Shown here one piece after another: positions 7,191-12,175 of a stretch of 12,175 nt of DNA. Location: contig DDNP01000033.1 in NCBI GenBank assembly GCA_002341185.1, forward strand, positions 67,216-79,390, written 5' to 3'. Source of the stretch: Candidatus Neomicrothrix sp. UBA2517 (lineage in GTDB: Bacteria; Actinomycetota; Acidimicrobiia; Acidimicrobiales; UBA8592). A program made the translations under genes and the position numbers. The notes beneath the pieces were generated by a model that searched no databases, was not told where the DNA came from, and saw only the letters and a list, made by a program, of their open reading frames with translations. Position 1 is the first letter of the stretch. Every line of letters starts with the position of its first letter.

Positions 7191-8567
7191 ATGACTGAAA
7201 TAGCAATTGTTGGGTCAGGCCCTGCCGGGTTGATGGCCGCATTGAGAGCACTTGAATTAGGGCATGATGTTGAAGTCTTTGAAGGAGCCCCATCAATCGG
7301 GGGGATGTCAGGGAGTTTCGAAATCAATGGATTACGAGTCGATTACGGGTCGCACCGACTTCATCCATCAACACCACCTCACTTACTCCAAAGAATTTCT
7401 GAATTGTTAGGAGATGACCTTCAGTCAAGAGAACGTAATGGAAGGATTCGTCTTTATGATAGGTGGGTTTCCTTCCCGCTCCGGACAACAAACATGATTC
7501 GTCACCTTCCGCTTAGTTTCTCGCTTCATTCAGGATTAGATATCCTGAAGCGCCCATTTGAGAAACGGTCCGACCTAACATTTGAGGACGAAGTAACTAG
7601 CCGGTTAGGGAAGACGGTAGCTTCAGAATTCTATTCTCCTTATGCTGAAAAACTTTGGGGAATTTCAGCCGACCAACTTGATGGCGAGCAAGCCAGAAGA
7701 CGAGTGTCGGCATCATCTCCGTTAGCGATAATTAAGCGCCTCGTTAAGTCTTCGACACCTGCTGGAAGAACATTTTTATATCCTAAAAAGGGGTATGGCC
7801 AGATCGTTGAAGTAATCGCCAATGCTGTTATAGATCAAGGAGGGTCAATACACCTTGACTCTCCAGTCACAGAAATCCGTTCTGAGAGTAACACTTGTCA
7901 GATATCAGCTGGAGAAAAAAGCCTAACTGTTGAGCATGTCTGGTCAACTGCGCCATTAACAAAATTGACAGAAATTATTCAACCAAAACCAGACAAGGGT
8001 GTTCTATCAGCTGCATCGTCTCTGCGAGTAAGAGGGATGGTTCTTGCCTACCTTATTCTTGATCAAGAGCAGTACACAGAATATGACGCTCACTATCTTC
8101 CTAGTCAAGAAACGCGCATTGCTCGACTTTCCGAACCGAAGAACTATAGGAGCGGAGAGGATCCAGAAGATTTTACGATTCTTTGTGCTGAAATCCCGTG
8201 TTGGGTGAATGATGACGTGTGGGAAAGTTCAGATCAAAAAATTGGTGAAATAGTGATCTCCGACATTCAGAAACTCGGCTTGCCAAATCCCAGGTATGTT
8301 GAGACTCGCACTAAGCGACTTCCTTCGGTTTACCCAGTTTTTGAACGGGAGACTATGAATGATCGAGAAGCTCTTTTAATGTGGGGAGAATCACTTGGCC
8401 GAATCGTACCTTTTGGGCGTCAGGGATTTCTCGTTCCGGATAACCTTCATCACACACTAGGCATGGGTTGGGACCTAGCAGAATCAATCGGTGGGCGAGG
8501 TGAAGTAGATCGTGTTCAGTGGCAGTCTTCAATCAATTCCTTTAAAGAAAATATTGTTGAAGATTAA
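7191..8567 (+). CDS. FAD-dependent oxidoreductase, HemY/UDP-galactopyranose-mutase-like
   Basis: A 458-aa flavoprotein. The N-terminal dinucleotide-binding motif is IVGSGPAG (6-13), with E31 (EVFEG) expected to hold the FAD ribose, then GGMSGSF and VDYGSHRLHP. The middle contains SPYAEKLWGISADQL and the FLYPKKGYGQIVEVIANAV region, and the C-terminus has WGESLGRIVPFGRQGFLVPDN before LGMGWDLAESI, which closes the FAD site. It belongs to the amine-oxidase/protoporphyrinogen-oxidase superfamily (COG1232 type). Members found beside glycosyltransferases and epimerases are generally linked to polysaccharide synthesis, with the reaction undetermined; haem synthesis is less likely here because no hem gene is nearby. 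I chose the ATG at 7191, which starts directly with the Rossmann strand; a TTG at 7179 would add four residues. Confidence 0.82.
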   Translation: MTEIAIVGSGPAGLMAALRALELGHDVEVFEGAPSIGGMSGSFEINGLRVDYGSHRLHPSTPPHLLQRISELLGDDLQSRERNGRIRLYDRWVSFPLRTTNMIRHLPLSFSLHSGLDILKRPFEKRSDLTFEDEVTSRLGKTVASEFYSPYAEKLWGISADQLDGEQARRRVSASSPLAIIKRLVKSSTPAGRTFLYPKKGYGQIVEVIANAVIDQGGSIHLDSPVTEIRSESNTCQISAGEKSLTVEHVWSTAPLTKLTEIIQPKPDKGVLSAASSLRVRGMVLAYLILDQEQYTEYDAHYLPSQETRIARLSEPKNYRSGEDPEDFTILCAEIPCWVNDDVWESSDQKIGEIVISDIQKLGLPNPRYVETRTKRLPSVYPVFERETMNDREALLMWGESLGRIVPFGRQGFLVPDNLHHTLGMGWDLAESIGGRGEVDRVQWQSSINSFKENIVED

Positions 8568-8590
8568 TTTAAAAATTTAACAAGTACGAC

Positions 8591-8619
8591 TTGCAAATAA
8601 TGTTAAGTATGCCTAATAT
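8591..8619 (+). promoter_or_regulatory. Promoter for the small ORF and the 8763-9347 gene
   Basis: TTGCAA (8591-8596, four of six matches to TTGACA), a 17-bp spacer and TAATAT (8614-8619, five of six matches to TATAAT). A GTG codon begins 7 bases later at 8627, so a leaderless transcript is possible. The 19-bp element at 8598-8616 fills the spacer and overlaps the -10, a typical repressor position. Confidence 0.45.
8598..8616. promoter_or_regulatory. Copy 3 of the shared 19-bp element, between -35 and -10
   Basis: Plus-strand TAATGTTAAGTATGCCTAA; its reverse complement TTAGGCATACTTAACATTA differs from copy 2 at only three positions. Across the three copies 12 of 19 positions are invariant. 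Placement inside the promoter spacer suggests an operator. Confidence 0.45.
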
Positions 8620-8758
8620 AAAAAATGTGGACTACGGAAAACATCGCTTAATAACTTCCCCAGATGCTGACCTGTGTCCACAACTACATATAACAAAAGC
8701 AAAAAAAGATCTAGAAACTGTGCGGCTGGCTGTGCGGCCGCACAGTTTCTATCTTTAA
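8600..8758 (+). CDS. Candidate small protein (43-52 aa), unrecognised
   Basis: An uninterrupted frame from ATG 8600 to TAA 8756-8758 (52 codons), with further starts at ATG 8609 and GTG 8627. The promoter described here would favour the GTG, giving a 43-residue basic peptide that starts VDYGKHRLITSPDADLC and ends RPHSFYL. The stop is 4 bp before the GTG of the next gene, a spacing seen in operons. The last 15 codons fall within the GC-rich hairpin, which is unusual for a terminator and leaves open that the frame is accidental. No Shine-Dalgarno and no known domain are seen. Confidence 0.3.
   Translation: MLSMPNIKNVDYGKHRLITSPDADLCPQLHITKAKKDLETVRLAVRPHSFYL
8705..8756. terminator. GC-rich hairpin with slipped repeat; terminator or operator
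   Basis: AGAAACTGTGCGGC (8713-8726) pairs perfectly with GCCGCACAGTTTCT (8737-8750) around a 10-base loop. After a 2-base bulge AAAGAT (8705-8710) pairs with ATCTTT (8751-8756). The loop carries a direct copy of CTGTGCGGC (8718-8726 and 8730-8738), so the 16-bp perfect palindrome CTGTGCGGCCGCACAG (8730-8745) can form an alternative hairpin. On the minus strand the stem is followed by seven T, a good intrinsic terminator against antisense transcripts; on the plus strand the T run is weak. It could instead be an operator, since TATCTT (8750-8755) lies 7 bp before the GTG at 8763. Confidence 0.6.
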
Positions 8759-8762
8759 AGCG

Positions 8763-9347
8763 GTGGTCCAGATGGGGGACAAGTTCGAACAGCTTCGATT
8801 AGCAACAGCGATAGCTCACTTAATTCCTGGAGCTGAGCTGATGCTAACAAGTCAAGAAGGAACTGATTACCGAGCGGGTAATCATCCAAGCGCTGAGTTT
8901 ACATTATGCGAAATACGACGATTGATTGCATCAAGTGCATGCCCAAGTAGACCTAACTTCACGCGATGGATAAAAGACTTTTCAATTTGCGGAGCTATAA
9001 ATGACTCCGGTGTTGGAATTTATAGAAGCGTTGAAGGCAACCCTATGGCGCGGTGGTTCAGTACTACTCTTCGACCTGAAACTGTTTACGAAGCACTAGA
9101 ACAAGCCGATATTGACGGAATTTCTTCATTACCAGTCGATGCAACAATCACACCAGATTCTCTTCTGGGTGTAACAACAGTTCAGATATCTCTCGATGAA
9201 TTAGTAACAGATGAGATGTTAAACGAACTGGTTCTGGTTGGTTACGGCGCTTGCCTTGTCCAAGAAGTGTCTCATTCACTGGATAATACCAATGCATGTG
9301 GTTCGCCTAATTCAGCAAAAAGCAAAAGAAGCTCACAAAACTTTTAA
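8763..9347 (+). CDS. Hypothetical soluble protein of 194 aa, family not recognised
   Basis: No family is recognised. The protein has no signal peptide or membrane segment and is probably cytoplasmic. The N-terminal third is mixed alpha/beta with GAELMLTSQEGTDYRAGNHPSAEF (23-46). Residues ~66-100 contain FTRWIKDFSICGAINDSG and a GIYRSVEGNPMARWFS segment. Residues 104-165 look like alternating helix and strand (RPETVYEALEQADIDG; VTTVQISLDELVTDEMLNELVLVGYG). The tail from ~170 is Ser/Asn/Lys-rich and probably disordered. Five cysteines (49, 60, 76, 164, 179) form no CxxC motif. The GTG at 8763 is 4 bp after the small ORF; an ATG at 8772 is an alternative. It converges with the DtxR gene 21 bp away. 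Codon use looks like that of its neighbours. Confidence 0.6.
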   Translation: MVQMGDKFEQLRLATAIAHLIPGAELMLTSQEGTDYRAGNHPSAEFTLCEIRRLIASSACPSRPNFTRWIKDFSICGAINDSGVGIYRSVEGNPMARWFSTTLRPETVYEALEQADIDGISSLPVDATITPDSLLGVTTVQISLDELVTDEMLNELVLVGYGACLVQEVSHSLDNTNACGSPNSAKSKRSSQNF

Positions 9348-9368
9348 AGCATCTGCTCGGGGCTATCT

Positions 9369-10040
9369 TTAAGGTGTGCAGACAAGTATTCTCTGAGAAG
9401 CGAAGGCACCTACACCAACTTGGCTACCTCTGACATCCACGGTGGTTGTGCCATCTGGAGAAACGGCAGTGACCTTCCCAGTAATACCGGGGATGAGGTT
9501 AGCGTCTTCAAGGAATTCAAGTAAACCAGGTTGGAATTCTAATTCTTCAGGTATTCGCTCAATAACAAATTCATTGCCAACATTTATTTCAGCGAGTGCT
9601 GACGTACCCTCAGGAACTTGATAATCAGAACCTGGAATTGGGTTTCCATGCGGACAGGTTGTCGGGTCTTCAAGCAATTTTAAGAAAGCGGCCTCAACTC
9701 GAGGAGAGACTACGTGTTCCCATTTCCCCGCTTCATGATGAGCTTCTGCCCAGCTCAAGCCGAGAACATCAGTGAGAAATCGTTCAGCTAATCGGTGGCG
9801 TCGAACAACCTGATTAGCTAATCTCTTGCCTTTATCGCTCAAGAAAATTGCATTGCCATTGAATAGCACTAGATCAGCGTCCTTCATCTTCTTGATCATT
9901 TCTGAAACAGCTGGTCTTGAAACTTGAAGTCTTTCAACGATTCGCGCTTGAATTACATCGACACCATCTTCCTGGAGTTCAAATATTGTTTCACAATACT
10001 CTTCAAATGCAGGATGATGATCGTTAGTTTGATAAGGCAT
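9369..10040 (-). CDS. DtxR/IdeR-family metal-dependent transcriptional regulator
   Basis: A 223-aa cytoplasmic repressor of the three-domain DtxR type. The winged helix-turn-helix is residues ~11-75, with the recognition segment LQVSRPAVSEMIKKMKDADLV (38-58). The dimerisation and metal domain (~76-137) has RRHRLAERFL (80-89), AHHEAGKWEHVVS (100-112) and HGNPIPG (131-137). A C-terminal FeoA/SH3-like domain covers ~148-222. By alignment from memory with DtxR, H82, E86 and H101 match ancillary-site ligands H79, E83 and H98; E108 and H109 match primary-site E105 and H106. Primary-site C102 is Gly105 and M10 is Glu14, so metal preference (Fe or Mn) is uncertain. Divergent from the AcoX-like gene. 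The ATG lies 6 nt after TAGAAT, consistent with a leaderless mRNA. A likely regulator of the Fbp operon in this window. Confidence 0.92.
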   Translation of the reverse strand: MPYQTNDHHPAFEEYCETIFELQEDGVDVIQARIVERLQVSRPAVSEMIKKMKDADLVLFNGNAIFLSDKGKRLANQVVRRHRLAERFLTDVLGLSWAEAHHEAGKWEHVVSPRVEAAFLKLLEDPTTCPHGNPIPGSDYQVPEGTSALAEINVGNEFVIERIPEELEFQPGLLEFLEDANLIPGITGKVTAVSPDGTTTVDVRGSQVGVGAFASQRILVCTP

Positions 10041-10046
10041 ATTCTA

Positions 10047-10052
10047 ATTCTA
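10047..10052 (-). promoter_or_regulatory. -10 box of the DtxR-family gene (leaderless)
   Basis: On the minus strand TAGAAT is followed by a second TAGAAT (10046-10041) and then the ATG at 10040. With the upstream copy as -10, transcription would start at the ATG. No clear -35, and no 19-bp element, is present in this gap. Confidence 0.4.
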
Positions 10053-10118
10053 GCTCATGTTGTTGAGTAGCGGTAGTGGAAAATGGCACACTATTGTTTT
10101 TCTCCAGTGCATATTTGC

Positions 10119-10124
10119 TATAAA
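10119..10124 (+). promoter_or_regulatory. Extended -10 promoter of the AcoX-like gene
   Basis: TGC-TATAAA (10116-10124) is an extended -10. It lies 9 bp before the GTG at 10134 and downstream of the ATG at 10083, which favours the GTG as the true start. Confidence 0.4.
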
Positions 10125-10133
10125 TTCAACGAG

Positions 10134-11123
10134 GTGGATAAAACTGTAGGTCTTATTGTCAATCCTAGGTCTGGTGGGGATGTTCGAAGAGCAGTAGCTG
10201 CTGCTGCGCGTTCAACGTTAGAAGATAAGGTCAGCATTGTTCGCAGAATCGTTCTTGGTTCAATCGCAGTTGGTATACGAACTTTTTATGCGAATTATGA
10301 ACCTATGCAAATTGTGCGAAGAGCTACCGAAACACTCAGAGATATCAATGTGAATTATGTGAATGATTCGATGACATTTACTGAGGAGGATTCAACCATC
10401 GCTGCACGGCTGATGAATGATATGGGAGTTCCATGTGTAGCAGTGTTGGGTGGTGATGGGACAAACCGAGCGGTCACGAAGGGTTGGAGGGATATTCCAG
10501 TTATTCCTATTTCAACTGGCACGAATAATGCGTTTCCGGTATTCATTGAACCAACTGTTGCTGGAACAGCGCTCGGCCTTGTTGCAATAGAAGCTGTTGA
10601 TATTGAAGAAGTTTCAAATCAATCAAAATTGATTCACATATCTGACCATGGAGAGGATACAGATATTGCTTTAATTGACGCAGTTGCTGTTAATGATCCC
10701 TACGTTGGGTCGCTCGAACTCTTTGACCCGAAAACAATGGTCCTCGCAATCCTCACTCAGGCAGACCCTATCGCTATTGGATTTTCATCTGTTGGAGGTT
10801 TGCTTCACCCAGTTACAGGACAAGATGAACATGCACTACTAGTTCAATTTGCTCCAATTGGGAGTGGAAAGGATGAAACGATTATTAAAGCCCCCACGGC
10901 CCCGGGGCATTATGACAGCATTGGAATACATAACGTTAGAGCGCTTCCGTTCGGGGAGAAGGTTGAAGTAACAGGAGAGGTACTACTTGCCTTTGATGGC
11001 GAACGAAAATTACGCGTTCGCAACGGAGAGACCGTTCATCTGTCTGTACGAAGAGATGGCCCAAAGGTAATTGACCCTGCTAAAGCGGTGACTTTAGGGC
11101 GCTCTGTGATGATCAATACTTAA
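10134..11123 (+). CDS. AcoX/ATP-NAD-kinase-like protein
   Basis: About 329 aa of the NAD-kinase/diacylglycerol-kinase fold, closest to the AcoX group. Numbered from the GTG: VGLIVNPRSGGDVRR (5-19), the nucleotide-binding loop VLGGDGTNR (104-112) and the second NAD-kinase-type motif PISTGTNNAFP (125-135). The C-terminal half is beta-rich with LLAFDGERKLRVRNGE. AcoX proteins lie in acetoin operons without a defined reaction; no acetoin dehydrogenase gene is seen here, so the substrate is open. The frame is open to an ATG at 10083 (17 more residues), but those residues lie before the family's usual N-terminus and the extended -10 falls inside them. The stop overlaps the stop of the convergent SDR gene in TTAA (11120-11123). 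Confidence 0.78.
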   Translation: MDKTVGLIVNPRSGGDVRRAVAAAARSTLEDKVSIVRRIVLGSIAVGIRTFYANYEPMQIVRRATETLRDINVNYVNDSMTFTEEDSTIAARLMNDMGVPCVAVLGGDGTNRAVTKGWRDIPVIPISTGTNNAFPVFIEPTVAGTALGLVAIEAVDIEEVSNQSKLIHISDHGEDTDIALIDAVAVNDPYVGSLELFDPKTMVLAILTQADPIAIGFSSVGGLLHPVTGQDEHALLVQFAPIGSGKDETIIKAPTAPGHYDSIGIHNVRALPFGEKVEVTGEVLLAFDGERKLRVRNGETVHLSVRRDGPKVIDPAKAVTLGRSVMINT

Positions 11124-11908
11124 ATATCAGGGATTCCCATATCAAAGTTCGATGACCGTATTCCCCCATCAACACCTAATACCTGGCCAGTCACATACGA
11201 AGCAGCAGGCGAAGCCAGATAAATTGCGGCTGCGGCAATGTCGTTAACTTCGCCCAAACGCCGCATGGGTGTTCCAGTAACCATTGCATCATGAATATCA
11301 GCATTCGTAAGCACAATGTCAAGAGCCGACGTTTTTATCGCACCAGGCGCTATCGCATTAACACGAACTCTAGGAGCGAGATCAAGAGATGCATGGATTG
11401 TGAGCTGAATCATTGCAGCCTTTGCAGTGCCATACGCAGCAAATCCTCTACTAGGGAACCGGCCCGCAGCCGATGCAATATTGACCACACTACCGTTCAG
11501 AGATTCAGCTAAAAAAGGAGCGCTAATCTGCATTAAGTCAAAGGCAGTTTTGACATTCCACTCCAACGCATCACTGAACGCACGTTCAGTGGTATCCATA
11601 AAAGCTGAAGGCATAGACCCGCCAACATTATTCACAACCGTTGATACTCCACCGAATTCGCTCACAGCCGTATCAACAAGTTGCTGCATCCCCTCTCGCT
11701 CTGAAAGGCTTCCCGCTACATACACCGCTTCACCACCCAAAGCTTTAATCTCATCAACAACTACTGAAAGATCCTCTTCACTTCGCGACCCAATAACAAC
11801 CTTCGCACCTGCTTGCGCAAAACCAATAGCGATACCTTTACCAATGCCCCTACTAGCACCAGTCACCACAGCAACATGGTCGTTTAGGTCAAATAAATCA
11901 GTAACCAT
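11120..11908 (-). CDS. Classical short-chain dehydrogenase/reductase
   Basis: A 262-aa classical SDR. Cofactor motif TGASRGIG (16-23); SRSEED (41-46) after the second strand, where an Arg suggests NADP(H) preference; NNVGG (93-97, the NNAG equivalent). The catalytic tetrad is N118-S146-Y159-K163 (WNVK, NIASAAG, YGTAK). IAPGAIKT (186-193) and the C-terminal GQVLGVDGG (241-249) complete the fold. All catalytic residues are present, so it should be active on a hydroxyl/keto substrate; FabG-like, hydroxysteroid or sugar-alcohol roles cannot be separated by sequence alone. No operon partner lies on its strand. It overlaps the AcoX-like gene tail to tail by 4 bp, and 87 bp separate it from the divergent gene at 11996. 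Confidence 0.9.
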   Translation of the reverse strand: MVTDLFDLNDHVAVVTGASRGIGKGIAIGFAQAGAKVVIGSRSEEDLSVVVDEIKALGGEAVYVAGSLSEREGMQQLVDTAVSEFGGVSTVVNNVGGSMPSAFMDTTERAFSDALEWNVKTAFDLMQISAPFLAESLNGSVVNIASAAGRFPSRGFAAYGTAKAAMIQLTIHASLDLAPRVRVNAIAPGAIKTSALDIVLTNADIHDAMVTGTPMRRLGEVNDIAAAAIYLASPAASYVTGQVLGVDGGIRSSNFDMGIPDI

Positions 11909-11995
11909 AACTTCATGTTGTCTTAGAAACCATCAACTTGCACATCATTTCACCAAATACGTGGCGAACACTACAAGGCCAGACATACTAAAACC

Positions 11996-12175
11996 ATGAC
12001 AATTGACAGCACAGCCCCCTCATTACTGCCACCAGACGACGACCTAGACATCATTCATACTCGCCGGTATGAGACCCGCGTCTACAGACTAAACGAATCA
12101 GAAATGCTCGTTAGAGGAGCCATCACAGATACGAAGCCACCAGGACTCTATGTCATTGATGACCCCGATGAACTT
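11996..12175 (+). CDS. N-terminal part of a DUF2889-like protein (partial, runs off the window)
   Basis: Sixty residues are visible. After a short acidic lead (LLPPDDDLD) comes IIHTRRYETRVYRL, an acidic turn, MLVRGAITDTKPPGLYVID. The HTRRYE..VYR..-..V.G.(L/I)TDTK pattern recalls the start of DUF2889 proteins, whose function is unknown. The ATG lies 6 nt after CATACT (11984-11989), a possible -10, with no Shine-Dalgarno, so it may be another leaderless gene. It is divergent from the SDR gene. The protein continues beyond the window, so neither length nor intactness can be judged. Confidence 0.6.
   Translation, partial: MTIDSTAPSLLPPDDDLDIIHTRRYETRVYRLNESEMLVRGAITDTKPPGLYVIDDPDEL

Noticed and set aside
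8712..8762. Possible frameshift joining the small ORF to the 194-aa protein as one broken gene
   Set aside because: The two frames meet exactly at a hairpin and a likely start, and the downstream frame already has its own start; nothing shows that the small peptide completes a domain of the larger protein. Kept as two separate frames.
11427..11999. A 190-codon open frame on the plus strand opposite the SDR gene
   Set aside because: It is antisense to a gene with an intact SDR catalytic tetrad, its product is a low-complexity Ser/Thr/Pro-rich string with no domain, and it overlaps the better supported start at 11996.

Overview
The window is a densely packed bacterial segment of moderate to low G+C (by eye in the low forties). 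It has no rRNA, tRNA, insertion sequence or CRISPR array that I can see. Several traits suggest an actinobacterium, possibly a low-GC, streamlined marine lineage such as Acidimicrobiia: a lipoprotein with an '..AASCGDDD' lipobox, an IdeR/DtxR-type regulator with the actinobacterial 'KWEHVVS' signature, likely leaderless transcripts, overlapping start/stop codons and almost no intergenic space. This placement is inference from gene content; no marker gene is present.

Layout. (1) 1-201, minus: start of a lipoprotein with a Ser-X repeat linker; the rest lies outside the window. (2) 312-1934, minus: a fusion of a UPF0104/flippase-like membrane domain with a dolichol-phosphate-mannose-synthase-like GT2 domain. 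(3) 1992-6123, plus: three overlapping genes, an Fbp-type ferric-iron binding lipoprotein, a two-domain permease and a GT-C type membrane glycosyltransferase; no ABC ATPase follows. (4) 6127-7077, minus, and 7191-8567, plus: a divergent pair of a nucleotide-sugar epimerase and an FAD-dependent HemY/UDP-galactopyranose-mutase-like oxidoreductase. (5) 8600-9347, plus: a candidate small ORF and an unrecognised 194-aa protein, with a GC-rich hairpin between them. (6) 9369-10040, minus: a DtxR-family metalloregulator. (7) 10134-11123, plus: an AcoX/NAD-kinase-like protein. (8) 11120-11908, minus: a short-chain dehydrogenase. (9) 11996 to the window end, plus: the start of a DUF2889-like protein.

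Two themes connect the genes. The first is assembly of a cell-surface glycan or glycolipid: flippase-GT2 fusion, GT-C enzyme, epimerase and FAD oxidoreductase. The second is iron: FbpA/FbpB and the DtxR-type regulator. The most interesting observation is a 19-bp element, consensus TTAGGSNWRCTTWACATWW, found three times. It overlaps the -35 of fbpA, lies in the divergent epimerase/oxidoreductase control region (inside a larger inverted repeat), and sits between the -35 and -10 of the promoter before the small ORF and unknown protein. It resembles a degenerate DtxR/IdeR box, so the local DtxR-type protein may control iron uptake, sugar-nucleotide genes and the unknown gene together. The regulator itself lacks the usual Cys/Glu metal ligand (Gly instead).
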